64,000 bases of DNA from Pseudonocardia halophobica (GTDB taxonomy: Bacteria > Actinomycetota > Actinomycetes > Mycobacteriales > Pseudonocardiaceae), in assembly GCF_027922425.1 (NCBI RefSeq), contig NZ_BSFQ01000012.1:121709-185708 (forward strand), given 5' to 3'. The notes below the pieces were generated by a model. It saw only the letters and a list, made by a program, of their open reading frames with translations. It made no database searches and was not told the origin of the DNA. Position numbers and translations under genes: made by a program. Shown here piece by piece: positions 32,927 through 41,295 of this stretch; positions within the stretch are counted from its first letter, which is position 1, and the number at the start of each line of letters is the position of its first letter.

Positions 32927-32945
32927 GTGTCCCAATTCGGGACAC
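32927..32945. promoter_or_regulatory. Perfect inverted repeat GTGTCCC-N5-GGGACAC
   Basis: 7-bp arms at 32927-32933 and 32939-32945 around AATTC, in the divergent promoter between the activator (start 32867) and the MetX-like hydrolase (start 33005). The same GTGTCC-N7-GGACAC pattern is seen at 31067-31085 and, with one change, at 12421-12439. Extra half-sites lie at 32885 and 32956. Confidence 0.65.
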
Positions 32946-33004
32946 GGCGGGTCGCGGGACACCGTCGACAGTGGGACGGCACGTCCCTCGACGAGGAGCT
33001 GGAC

Positions 33005-34066
33005 ATGATCGACAACCCGTTCTACTCGCACGAGTTCCACGGCGACTACGACCTGGTCCCGATAGGCCGGCTCGACCTGGAGGAGGGCGGCAGCATCCCC
33101 GACTGCCGGCTCGCCGTCGCCACCTTCGGCGAGCTCAACGAGGCCCGGGACAACGCGATCCTGGTGACGACCTGGTACTCCGGCAGCCACCAGATCTGGC
33201 GCGACGTCTACATCGGCCCCGACCACGCGCTGAACCCCGACCGGTACTTCATCGTGGTGGTCGACCAGATCGGGTCCGGCCTGTCGACCTCCCCGCACAA
33301 CGCCGCCGGCGAGAACGCCGGCATCGCCATGTCGGCGTTCCCGCACGTCCGGATCGGCGACGACGTCGTCGCCCAGGAGCGGCTGCTGCGCGAGCACTTC
33401 GGCGTCGAGACCCTGCACGCGGTCGTCGGCGGGTCGATGGGCGCCCAGCAGGTCTACGAGTGGGCGGTCCGCTTCCCCGAGAAGGTCGGACGGGCCGCGG
33501 CGATCGCCGGCACCGCGCAGAACACCCCGCACGACTTCCTGTTCACCAAGGCCCTCAACGAGGCGATCACCTCCGATCCCGGCTTCGCCGACGGCGAGTA
33601 CACCTCGAACGCCGAGGTCGTCGCCGGGCTCGAGCGGCACGCCGGGATCTGGGCGGTCATGGGCCTCTCCACCGAGTTCTGGAAGCAGGAGGCCTGGCGG
33701 GCCCTGGAGTTCGAGAGCAAGGAGGCGTTCCTCGAGGGCTTCCTCGAGCCGTACTTCACCGCGATGGACCCCAACGACCTGCTGTGCATGGCCTGGAAGT
33801 GGCAGCGCGGCGACGTCGCCCGGCACACCGGCGGCGACCTCGACGCCGCGCTGGCCCGCGTCACCGCGCGGACCTTCGTGATGCCGATCGACGAGGACAT
33901 GTTCTTCCCCGTCCGGGACTGCCGCCCCGAGCAGGAGCGCATCAAGAACTCCGAGCTGCGGGTGGTCGAGGACGTCCACGGCCACCTCGGCCTGTTCGGC
34001 GTGGCCCCCACCTACATGCCACAGATCGACCGACACCTCGGCGAGCTCCTCGACGGACCCGCCTGA
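33005..34066 (+). CDS. MetX-like alpha/beta hydrolase
   Basis: 353 residues; ATG 33005 after GAGGAG. Related to homoserine O-acetyltransferases: nucleophile elbow VVGGSMGAQQVYEWA (Ser144), C-terminal Asp in MPIDEDMFFP and His in EDVHGHLGLFG. The N-terminus DCRLAVATFGELN is also family-typical. Genes of this family also occur as esterases in catabolic clusters, and beside a BVMO the likely role is hydrolysis of the ester formed from a ketone; methionine synthesis is less likely here. Confidence 0.8.
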   Translation: MIDNPFYSHEFHGDYDLVPIGRLDLEEGGSIPDCRLAVATFGELNEARDNAILVTTWYSGSHQIWRDVYIGPDHALNPDRYFIVVVDQIGSGLSTSPHNAAGENAGIAMSAFPHVRIGDDVVAQERLLREHFGVETLHAVVGGSMGAQQVYEWAVRFPEKVGRAAAIAGTAQNTPHDFLFTKALNEAITSDPGFADGEYTSNAEVVAGLERHAGIWAVMGLSTEFWKQEAWRALEFESKEAFLEGFLEPYFTAMDPNDLLCMAWKWQRGDVARHTGGDLDAALARVTARTFVMPIDEDMFFPVRDCRPEQERIKNSELRVVEDVHGHLGLFGVAPTYMPQIDRHLGELLDGPA

Positions 34067-34089
34067 CCGACACCTCGAGAGGACCCACC

Positions 34090-34221
34090 ATGAGCAGCTC
34101 CATGCGCGGACTCGCCTTCCTCGGCGAGGGCCGGATCGGGCTCGTCGAGCGCGCGATCCCGGCCGCCGGCCCCGGCGAGGCCCTGCGGGACGGGGTGATC
34201 AAGCCGCTGATCACCTACTGA
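34090..34221 (+). pseudogene. Secondary alcohol dehydrogenase reduced to its two termini
   Basis: A 43-codon frame reads MRGLAFLGEGRIGLVERAIP and PGEAL, the N-terminus of the NADP-type secondary alcohol dehydrogenase family (compare MKGFAMLSIGKVGWIEK of Thermoanaerobacter), then passes directly to RDGVIKPLITY, which resembles the family's C-terminus (KDLIKPVVIL). Roughly 300 internal codons are missing in frame. A 19-bp tandem duplication covers its end. Confidence 0.65.
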
Positions 34222-34239
34222 GCCGCTGATCACCTACTG
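34202..34239. repeat. Perfect 19-bp tandem duplication at two convergent gene ends
   Basis: AGCCGCTGATCACCTACTG is repeated without a gap. Copy 1 carries the final codons of the alcohol dehydrogenase remnant; copy 2 contains the TAG that ends the convergent hydrolase gene. Confidence 0.7.
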
Positions 34240-35406
34240 AGTGCGGGGCGCCCCCGGCGCGGCGAAGGCGTCGGCCACCCAGTCGGCGATGTAGGTGCTG
34301 ACGTGGGGCAGGTGATCGAGGCCGATGTGCTCGGTGGCGCCCTCCTCCGGGGTGAAGACGCGCAGCTCCCGCCTGGGGGAGTTCACCGCCTGCTCGTAGG
34401 ACCGGTGGGCGTACTCCAGCGGGATCTGCCGGTCGTTCGCGCCGTGGGCGACCAGGAAGGGCACGGTGATCTTCTCGACGACGCCGTCGAGGTGCACGTC
34501 GTCGGCGAAGGCGATGAAGGTGTCGAGGTCCTCGTGCCCCCACACCCACAGGACGTGCTCCCAGTAGTGCGGCACGGGGCGCTCGCCCTCGCGCTCGAGC
34601 CGGCGGCGCTGCACCGCGCCCCAGTCGTGGTTGGCGCCCCAGGCCACGCAGAGCGCGAACCGCTTCTCGAACGCCGCGGCCCGCGGGGCGTAGTAGCCGC
34701 CCAGCGACCAGCCGACGATCCCGATCCGGGAGGCGTCGACGTCCGCGCGCTGCTCGAGCCAGTCGACGGCGGCGCCCGCCCAGGCCTCGGTGTCGATGCG
34801 GGCGGTGAGGCCCTGCAGCCGCAGGGCCTCACCGGTCCCGGGCTGGTCGAGCATCAGGCAGGAGATGCCGCGGGCGGCGAGCTCCTCCCAGTGCGCGGAG
34901 CCGTACATGTGCTCCTTGGTCGAGTCCAGGCCGTTGACCAGCACGATCACCGGGGCGGGGCCGTCGTCCGTGGCCGGGGCGGCGCTGAGGTAGCCCGGCA
35001 GGGTGGTGCCCTCGTACGGGATCGCGACCCGGCTGATCCGTGGGTCGCGCAGGTCGAACGACTTCTGCGCCAGTTCCAGCACCCGGCGGTAGGTCGGGAC
35101 GCGGTTCGGATCGGAGTGCGCGAGCATGCGCTCGGCCTGGCAGAGGTAGTTGGTGGCGCGGAAGTACAGCTGCCCTGCGGCGCGGGTGTGTCCGGCCTTC
35201 TCAGCGGCCTCCGCCTGCGCGACGAGCTGGTCGGTGAGCGCCGTCCAGGCGCGCAGGAAGTCCGGGGTGCCGGCGTCGGAGCCCTGCGCCGCGGCCTCGC
35301 GGATCGGGCGGCACGCGCGGTCGATCTCGTCGATCAGGCCGCCGGAGTTGAGCGCGGCGACCACGCCCAGGTTCCACACGTAGTTGCCGGGGAAGTACTC
35401 GAACAC
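34234..35406 (-). CDS. Alpha/beta hydrolase of the FrsA / 2,6-dihydroxypseudooxynicotine hydrolase type
   Basis: 390 residues from GTG 35406 (GAGAGG 7 bases upstream). An N-terminal helical cap of about 120 residues precedes the catalytic domain: IVLVNGLDSTKEHMYG, GISCLMLDQPGTGEALRL, nucleophile GWSLGGY (Ser234) and EHIGLDHLP for His. The nicotine-pathway member splits a C-C bond after ring hydroxylation. In this operon, downstream of an extradiol dioxygenase, a C-C or ester hydrolase role is likely. Last gene of the six-gene minus-strand operon. Confidence 0.8.
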   Translation of the reverse strand: MFEYFPGNYVWNLGVVAALNSGGLIDEIDRACRPIREAAAQGSDAGTPDFLRAWTALTDQLVAQAEAAEKAGHTRAAGQLYFRATNYLCQAERMLAHSDPNRVPTYRRVLELAQKSFDLRDPRISRVAIPYEGTTLPGYLSAAPATDDGPAPVIVLVNGLDSTKEHMYGSAHWEELAARGISCLMLDQPGTGEALRLQGLTARIDTEAWAGAAVDWLEQRADVDASRIGIVGWSLGGYYAPRAAAFEKRFALCVAWGANHDWGAVQRRRLEREGERPVPHYWEHVLWVWGHEDLDTFIAFADDVHLDGVVEKITVPFLVAHGANDRQIPLEYAHRSYEQAVNSPRRELRVFTPEEGATEHIGLDHLPHVSTYIADWVADAFAAPGAPRTQ

Positions 35407-35417
35407 TGCAGGTCCTC

Positions 35418-36155
35418 TCAGGGGGTCCGGACGGCGTCGCTGATCGACTTCACGCCGCCGTGGGCGGTCAGGCCGCCGTCGACGGGGATCTCGGCGCCTG
35501 TGACGAAGGAGGCGTCGTCGCCGATCAGGAAGGCGACGAGCGGGGCGACCTCGTCGACCGTGCCGGTGCGGCCGAGCGGTGTCTCGGCGACGTTCGCGGC
35601 GCGGAAGGCGGGCGCGGCCGACGCGGTCATCGGGGTCTCGATGTAGCCGGGGTGCACGGTGTTCACCCGGATCCCCCGCGGGCCGAGCTCCAGGCAGGCT
35701 GCCTTCGCGAGCCCGCGCAGGGCCCACTTGCTGGCGGTGTAGGCGGCCGGGTAGTGGCCGGTCAGCGCGGCGACCGAGCCGACGATCACGATCGACCCGC
35801 CCACGGGCATCCGCGGCGCGACGGCCTGGATGCCCAGGAGCGTGCCGGTCACGTTGACCTCGTGCACGCGGGCGAGGTCGGCCGCGTCGAGCTCGGTGAG
35901 CCGGGCCCGCCAGGTGATCCCGGCGTTGGCCACCAGCCCGTCGACCCGGTCGAGCCCGGCGGTCAGCGCGGCCCAGCCGTCGGCGTCGGTGACGTCGAGC
36001 TGCCGGTAGTCCACCCCGGGCAGCTCCTCGGCCGGCGTGGGTTCCAGATCCACGCCGATCACGGTGGCGCCCCCGGCGGCGAGGAGCCGGGCCTCGGCGG
36101 CGCCCTGCCCCTGCCCGGCGCCGGTCACGATCACGACCTTTCCCGCGACCCTCAC
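35418..36155 (-). CDS. Short-chain dehydrogenase/reductase
   Basis: 245 residues; GTG 36155 overlaps the FAH stop (GTGA). NAD-binding TGAGQGQG, LVANAG, catalytic Ser in IVGSVAALTG and YTASKWA with Tyr and Lys, then HPGYIETPM. ATVIGVDLE with Asp favours NAD(H). Probably oxidises or reduces an intermediate of the ring-cleavage operon. Confidence 0.88.
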   Translation of the reverse strand: MRVAGKVVIVTGAGQGQGAAEARLLAAGGATVIGVDLEPTPAEELPGVDYRQLDVTDADGWAALTAGLDRVDGLVANAGITWRARLTELDAADLARVHEVNVTGTLLGIQAVAPRMPVGGSIVIVGSVAALTGHYPAAYTASKWALRGLAKAACLELGPRGIRVNTVHPGYIETPMTASAAPAFRAANVAETPLGRTGTVDEVAPLVAFLIGDDASFVTGAEIPVDGGLTAHGGVKSISDAVRTP

Positions 36156-37129
36156 GACGGGCGCTTCCGGGTCCGTGGCCGGGCGCGGGCCGGTCGCACC
36201 GGCGGCAGATCGAGGCCGGCGACGACGGTGTTGCGGATCGTCCCGATGCCTTCGACGGTCATCTCGACGACGTCGCCGGGGCGCAGCGGGGGCGGGTCCT
36301 GCGTGCCGCGCCGGCCCCACAGCTCCGCCAGGCACCCGCCGTTGCCGCAGGTCCCCGATCCGAGGACGTCCCCGGCGCGGACGCGGGTGCCGCGCCCCGC
36401 GTAGGCGACGAGCTCCTCGAACGGCCACCCCATGTCGGACAGCAGGTCCTGGCCGATCTCCACACCGTTGACCGCGACCCGCATGTCCAGGGCCAGGAAC
36501 CCTTCCGCGTCCCGGTAGGGCTCCAACTCGTCGGCGGTGACCAGCCACGGCCCGAGGGTGGTCGCGGAGTCCTTGCCCTTGGCCGGGCCGAGACCGACCT
36601 TCATCTCGCGGCGCTGCAGGTCGCGGGCCGACCAGTCGTTGAGGATCGTGTAGCCGAAGATCTCCACGTCCTCCGGCGCCGGGGACTCCGCGTCGCGGCC
36701 CACCACCGCGGCCACCTCGAGCTCGAAGTCGAACAGCTGCGAGCCGGGCGGGACCGGGACGTCGTCGTGCGCCCCGACCAGCGCGTACGGGTTGGTGAAG
36801 TAGAAGGTCGGGGCCTCGTACCACTCCGGCACGACGCCGGCCCCGTCGCCGACGGACTCCACGACGCCCTCGACGTGCTCCTCGAACGCGACGAAGTCCC
36901 GCACGGTCGGCGGGTCCAGCGGTGGCAGCAGCCGGACCTCGTCGAGCGGGACGGCCGGCCCGTCGAGCGCCGCTGCGCCCGCCCCGATCGCCGCCGGCAG
37001 CCCGGCACGGACGAGGTCGAGGACCGTGGTGCCCTGCGGCAGGGGGTGCACCGTCCCCTCGGCGACGACACCGGCGCGAACGGCGCTCTCGTGGGCGCTG
37101 CCGTCGTGGATGTAGGTCGCGAACCTCAT
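36152..37129 (-). CDS. Fumarylacetoacetate hydrolase-family enzyme
   Basis: 325 residues. N-terminal MRFATYIHDGSAHESAVR resembles the small FAH N-domain; metal-binding FDFELEVAAVVG, GYTILNDWSARDLQRREM, and the C-terminal GSGTCGNGGCLAELWG are family hallmarks. FAH enzymes hydrolyse C-C bonds of acylpyruvates or 2,4-diketo acids from ring cleavage. GTGA overlap with the SDR and 10 bp from the dioxygenase gene. Confidence 0.88.
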   Translation of the reverse strand: MRFATYIHDGSAHESAVRAGVVAEGTVHPLPQGTTVLDLVRAGLPAAIGAGAAALDGPAVPLDEVRLLPPLDPPTVRDFVAFEEHVEGVVESVGDGAGVVPEWYEAPTFYFTNPYALVGAHDDVPVPPGSQLFDFELEVAAVVGRDAESPAPEDVEIFGYTILNDWSARDLQRREMKVGLGPAKGKDSATTLGPWLVTADELEPYRDAEGFLALDMRVAVNGVEIGQDLLSDMGWPFEELVAYAGRGTRVRAGDVLGSGTCGNGGCLAELWGRRGTQDPPPLRPGDVVEMTVEGIGTIRNTVVAGLDLPPVRPARARPRTRKRPS

Positions 37130-37139
37130 CGCGGCCCCC

Positions 37140-38078
37140 TCAGACCGGCGGGGCCACGAACAGGCCCTTGTCGACGTCGTTGAACGACCGGGAGGCCACG
37201 AACTCGTTCATCGCGTTGGCCGTGCCCCACTGGTCGGACACCTCGGGCCGGGTGAAGTCGTAGAGGTGCGGGTGCCAGGTGTCCTCGTCGATCTGCTCCA
37301 GCTCCGTCGTGTACTCGACGGTGTTGCCGTGCGGGTCGAGGAAGTAGCTGAAGGTGTTGTCGCCGGCCAGGTGCCGGCCGGGACCCCAGATCTTCTCGAC
37401 GCCCGCGCGCAGCAGCCGGCCGGTGCCGCGCATGTACTCGTCGATCCCGCGCAGCTCGAACGACGCGTGGTGCAGCGACGGGTGCGGGCCGCGGGCGATG
37501 GCCATGCTGTGGTGCCAGGAGTTGATCCGCAGGAACCACATCATCTCGCCCATCCGCGGGTGCATGAGCGTGTCGGACAGGCGGAACCCGAGGTGGCGCT
37601 CGTAGAAGGCCCGCGTGCCCTCGGGGTCCGCCGAGTTGATCACGACGTGCGACAGGCGCACGGGGATCGACTCGCCGGCCTCGACGGTGCGGTGCGTACG
37701 GATCGCGACGTCGGCGCTGACCTCGACGGTGCGGCCCTCGTTGTCGAAGAACCGGAACCCGTAGCCGCCGCCGGGGGTGCCGAGCACGCCGGGCTCGCGG
37801 ACGAGCTGCACGCCGGCGGTGGCCAGGCGGGCGGCGAGGGTGTCGACGTCGACGGGGGTCGCCGCGCCGAAGGCGATGAGGTCGATGCGCTTGTCGGCGG
37901 CCTGGCGCAGCCGCACCACGTACTGCTCGGGGGAGCCCTCGGCGGCGAGGAAGGCGATCCCGGTGTCGGTGTGCTCGGTGGTGAGACCCCACGCGCCGGT
38001 GTAGAAGTCCTGCTGGCGCGCCAGGTCCGGCACGGCGAGGTCGACGTGCCGCAGGTGCGTGATGAGTCGGTCGGTCAC
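37140..38078 (-). CDS. Extradiol ring-cleavage dioxygenase (type I, two VOC domains)
   Basis: 312 residues in two VOC repeats (about 5-120 and 140-265). The active Fe(II) site is in the second: His144 (RLSHVVIN), His204 (LHHASFEL) and Glu255 in YFLDPHGNTVEY, the extradiol signature. An acid/base His lies in WHHSMAIA. Expected to cleave a catechol made by the flavin monooxygenase encoded just upstream (10 bp). Confidence 0.9.
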   Translation of the reverse strand: MTDRLITHLRHVDLAVPDLARQQDFYTGAWGLTTEHTDTGIAFLAAEGSPEQYVVRLRQAADKRIDLIAFGAATPVDVDTLAARLATAGVQLVREPGVLGTPGGGYGFRFFDNEGRTVEVSADVAIRTHRTVEAGESIPVRLSHVVINSADPEGTRAFYERHLGFRLSDTLMHPRMGEMMWFLRINSWHHSMAIARGPHPSLHHASFELRGIDEYMRGTGRLLRAGVEKIWGPGRHLAGDNTFSYFLDPHGNTVEYTTELEQIDEDTWHPHLYDFTRPEVSDQWGTANAMNEFVASRSFNDVDKGLFVAPPV

Positions 38079-38088
38079 TTCTGTCTCC

Positions 38089-39219
38089 TCAGGCGGGTTC
38101 GGTGACGAGCGCGGCGATGCGGCCCATGAGGCCGGGGACGTCGCCCTGCTCGTGGTCGAGCAGCCACTGCCCGAGCTGGACGGAGGCCTCGACGACGGCG
38201 GCGGCGCGGGCGTGCCGGCGCGCGGTGAAGGTGTCCCAGAGGTCGTCGTCGAGCGCGTCGGCGGCGAGCAGGAGCTCGGCGAGCACCGCGGCGTCCTCGA
38301 GCGCCTGCGCCCCGCCCTGGGCCAGGGTCGGCGGACAGGAGTGCGCGGCGTCGCCGATCAGGACCACGCGGCCGCGGTTCCACGGCGCGGGCAGCACGTG
38401 GGTCTCGAACCAGGTGTAGTTGACGCGGGCGGGGTCGTCGAGCGTGGCGAGGATGTCGTCCCACGGGCCGTGGTAGGCCGAGGCGAGCTCCCGCATGGTG
38501 GCCAGCCGCTCCGCCGGGGACAACGCGCTGCGGTCCTGCGCGTCCTCGACGACGTAGGCGTAGAGCGAGTCCTCGCCGGTCGGGCAGTAGCCCGCGATGT
38601 AGCAGGGTCCGCCGTAGAACAGGTCGGTGCGGGTCACCGACGCCGGCCGCGGGCCGAAGGCGCGCCAGATGCCCATCCCGGTGGGGCGGGTCTCCAGCTC
38701 GACGCCGAGCATGCGCCGGACCGACGAGCGGATCCCGTCCGCGCCCACCAGCAGGTCGTAGCGGGCGGAGGTGCCGTCGGAGAACTCGACGTCGACGCCG
38801 GCACCGTCCTGGCGGAGTTCCGTGACGGTGATCCCGAAGCGGATCTTCGCGCCGGCCTCGTCGGCGCGGTCGTGCAGGATCCGGGCGAGGTCGGGGCGCG
38901 GCATGCCCAGGGTGGCCGGCAGGTCCGGGCCGCCCGTGCGGGCGTCGGGGATCTCGACCAGCAGGGTCCCGGAGGGGTCGGGGGCGCGCAGGCCGAGGCT
39001 GTCGAAGCCGTAGCCCTTCTCCTGCACGCGGTCCCAGACACCGAGGTTCCGCAGCTCGCGCAGGGCGTTGCCCTGCAACGTGATCCCGGATCCGACGGCC
39101 GCGACGTCGGGGGTGATCTCGACCAGGTCGACCGCGACCCCGCGGTCGGCCAGGTGGATCGCGGTCGCGGTGCCGGCGAGGCCGCTGCCGACCACGAGGA
39201 CGGTGTTGACGGCGGGCAT
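38089..39219 (-). CDS. FAD-dependent aromatic-ring monooxygenase
   Basis: 376 residues of the PHBH class. VVGSGLAGTATAIHLADRG (dinucleotide fold), DLLVGADGIRSSVRR (DG motif), and GDAAHSCPPTLAQGGAQALEDA (second FAD motif). This form is close to 6-hydroxynicotinate 3-monooxygenase, salicylate hydroxylase and the flavonoid 8-hydroxylase group. Likely supplies the catechol for the dioxygenase. Second gene of the operon. Confidence 0.88.
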   Translation of the reverse strand: MPAVNTVLVVGSGLAGTATAIHLADRGVAVDLVEITPDVAAVGSGITLQGNALRELRNLGVWDRVQEKGYGFDSLGLRAPDPSGTLLVEIPDARTGGPDLPATLGMPRPDLARILHDRADEAGAKIRFGITVTELRQDGAGVDVEFSDGTSARYDLLVGADGIRSSVRRMLGVELETRPTGMGIWRAFGPRPASVTRTDLFYGGPCYIAGYCPTGEDSLYAYVVEDAQDRSALSPAERLATMRELASAYHGPWDDILATLDDPARVNYTWFETHVLPAPWNRGRVVLIGDAAHSCPPTLAQGGAQALEDAAVLAELLLAADALDDDLWDTFTARRHARAAAVVEASVQLGQWLLDHEQGDVPGLMGRIAALVTEPA

Positions 39220-39247
39220 GGGGACTCCTTCGTCCGCGGGGCGGGTG

Positions 39248-40240
39248 CTATTTGACGGCGACGGGCGCGACCGGAGCGCCGACCGCGCCGGTCACGGGCA
39301 GCGGGTCGGCGGTCAGGAAGAACTCGTAGGTCCCGTCGGCGGCGCAGTCGGCGGCGAGGGCGTCGAGATCCCACATCTCGCCGAGGAACAGCCCGATGTG
39401 CGGAATCGCGACCTGGTGCAGGGGCTGGAAGGCCTCGTCGAACTCGTTGGGCCGGACCTCGAAGCCCCAGGTGTCGGTGGCGATCGCGGCGATCTCGGTG
39501 CCGTGCAGCCAGTCCGCGGTGGTGAACGACAGGCCGGGGGCGGGGCCTCCGGCGTAGTCGCCCCAGCCCTTCCCCTCCGCGATCTCCCGGCGGGCCCGGG
39601 CCAGGCGCCCGGTGCGCACCAGGAGCAGGTCGCCGCGGCCGACGCGCGCGGTGTCGCCCTGCGCCGCGACGGTCGCCTCGAGGTGCTCGGTCGTGATGGC
39701 GAACCCGTCGGGCAGCTCCCCGTCGGTGCCGAGGGAGGGGCCGATCGCGCGGCCGACGTCGAGCAGCACCCCGCGGCCGGTGATCCGGCCCGACGCGGTC
39801 TCGATGCCGGTGACCCGGTCGCCCTCGCTGGTCACGACGTCGCCGGCGCGGCGGCCGTTCCACGCGACGCCGTGGTCGAAGATGTGGCCGAGCCCGTCCC
39901 ACTGGGTCGAGGCCTGCAGCGGCATGAACACCACGTCGTCCGCACCGCCGAGGCCATGCGGGAAGCCCTGCGTGCCGCGCTCGGCCTCCAGGCCGGTGTC
40001 GAGCATGGTGTGCACCGGGTTGGTCCGGCGCCGCCAGCCCTTCTGCGGGCCGTCGGCGTCGAAGCGCTGGGCCAGCGGGAAGCTCACGCCGCGGCGGATC
40101 AGGGCGGCGCCCTCGCGGCGCTTGGCCTCGTCCAGGAAGTTCAGGGTGCCCAGCACGTCGTCGGCGCCCCAGCGGCCCCAGTTCGAGCAGCGCTTCGCCG
40201 CGGCGGCGATGGCCCCCTCGGGATCGGTGCGGTCCAGCAT
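39248..40240 (-). CDS. Cyclase/kynurenine-formamidase-family metal hydrolase
   Basis: 330 residues; ATG 40240 after GAGGAGGAA, chosen over a weaker upstream ATG. Family features: WGADDVLGTLNFLD, the metal motif STQWDGLGHIFDH (the family's HxGTHxDxPxH-like site in its Q-W-D variant), GVLLDVGRAIG, and FEVRPNEFDEAFQPLHQVAIP with IGLFLGEMWDLDALA. Likely hydrolyses a cyclic amide or lactone. First gene of the catabolic operon, divergent from the LysR gene. Confidence 0.83.
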   Translation of the reverse strand: MLDRTDPEGAIAAAAKRCSNWGRWGADDVLGTLNFLDEAKRREGAALIRRGVSFPLAQRFDADGPQKGWRRRTNPVHTMLDTGLEAERGTQGFPHGLGGADDVVFMPLQASTQWDGLGHIFDHGVAWNGRRAGDVVTSEGDRVTGIETASGRITGRGVLLDVGRAIGPSLGTDGELPDGFAITTEHLEATVAAQGDTARVGRGDLLLVRTGRLARARREIAEGKGWGDYAGGPAPGLSFTTADWLHGTEIAAIATDTWGFEVRPNEFDEAFQPLHQVAIPHIGLFLGEMWDLDALAADCAADGTYEFFLTADPLPVTGAVGAPVAPVAVK

Positions 40241-40285
40241 GTCGGTTCCTCCTCGAGCGACGCCGTCCACGGTCGGCGATCCGCG

Positions 40286-40315
40286 CGCATCAGGGAAGAC
40301 GAAATAGGTGATGCG
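40286..40315. promoter_or_regulatory. Inverted repeat in the LysR/operon divergent promoter
   Basis: CGCATCA (40286-40292) and TGATGCG (40309-40315), 16-base spacer, inside the 107-bp gap between the divergent operon and LysR starts. A plausible LysR-type recognition site; ATAGGTGATGCGGGATAT overlaps it. Confidence 0.4.
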
Positions 40316-40347
40316 GGATATCAGTGCGGTGGATACGCTGCCGCCTC

Positions 40348-41253
40348 GTGAACCTGGCGAGCCTGGACCTCAACCTGCTCGTGACGCTCGACGCGTTGCT
40401 CGAGCACCGCAGCGTCAGCCGGGCCGCCGAGCAGATGGGGCTCAGCCAGCCGGCCGTGTCCGCCCAGCTCGCGCGGCTGCGCCGGCACTTCGGCGACGAC
40501 CTGCTGGCCCGCTTCGGCAACCAGTACCGGCTCACGCCCCTCGCGGTGCAGCTGCGCCACCGGGTGCGCACCGCCCTGTCCGGGGTCGAGCGGGTCTTCG
40601 CCGCCGAACCGGACTTCGACCCCGCCACCACCACCCGCGAGTTCGCGCTGATCATGACCGACTACGCCGTCGCCGTGCTGGGGCCGGAGCTCGTGGCGTG
40701 CCTGCGGGAGGAGGCGCCCGGTGCCCGCCTGCGGTTCACGGCCAACACCCCGCAGGTGGTCGACAACGTCATGCAGACCCTGACCAACGCCGACCTGCTG
40801 CTCATGCCGCACGGCTTCATCGACGCGCTCCCGCACACCGACCTCTACCTCGACGACTGGGTCTGCCTGGTCGCCACCGGCAACCCGGCCGTCGGCGAGG
40901 AGGTGACGGTCGAGCAGCTCCGGAGCCTGCCGTGGGTCGTCACCTACCACGGCCCCACCGCGTCGACCCCGGCCGTGCGGCAGATGCGGATGCTCGGGAT
41001 CGAGCCCGACGTCCAGGTCGTCACCGAGAACTTCCTGACCGTCCCCGGGCTGGTCGCGGGCTCCGACCGCGTTGCGCTGCTGCAGCGCCGCCTCGTCGAC
41101 CGGATCCCCGCGGAGTTCGGGGTGCGCGCGCTGCCCTGTCCCGTCGACGTCACCCCGCTCGTCGAGGCGATCTGGTGGCACCCCATGTACGACGACGACC
41201 CGGAGCACCGGTACCTGCGCGACCTCCTGACCCGCGTGGCGGGCCGGGTGTAG
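40348..41253 (+). CDS. LysR-family transcriptional regulator
   Basis: 301 residues from GTG 40348 (VNLASLDLNLL). Winged HTH: HRSVSRAAEQMGLSQPAVSAQLARLRRHFGDDLL; effector domain from about residue 95 with the NodD/SyrM-like FALIMTDYAVAVLGPEL. A TACGCT -10-like hexamer ends 8 bases before the GTG, so transcription may be leaderless. Expected to control the divergent ring-cleavage operon with an aromatic effector. Confidence 0.87.
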   Translation: MNLASLDLNLLVTLDALLEHRSVSRAAEQMGLSQPAVSAQLARLRRHFGDDLLARFGNQYRLTPLAVQLRHRVRTALSGVERVFAAEPDFDPATTTREFALIMTDYAVAVLGPELVACLREEAPGARLRFTANTPQVVDNVMQTLTNADLLLMPHGFIDALPHTDLYLDDWVCLVATGNPAVGEEVTVEQLRSLPWVVTYHGPTASTPAVRQMRMLGIEPDVQVVTENFLTVPGLVAGSDRVALLQRRLVDRIPAEFGVRALPCPVDVTPLVEAIWWHPMYDDDPEHRYLRDLLTRVAGRV

Positions 41254-41295
41254 CGCCCATCCACGGGGTCGATACCGCACTTCGCGAGAAGGTAG

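Noticed and set aside
33005..34066. True homoserine O-acetyltransferase (metX) assignment
   Set aside because: Motifs allow it, but the BVMO/activator context and lack of methionine genes make a hydrolase more likely.
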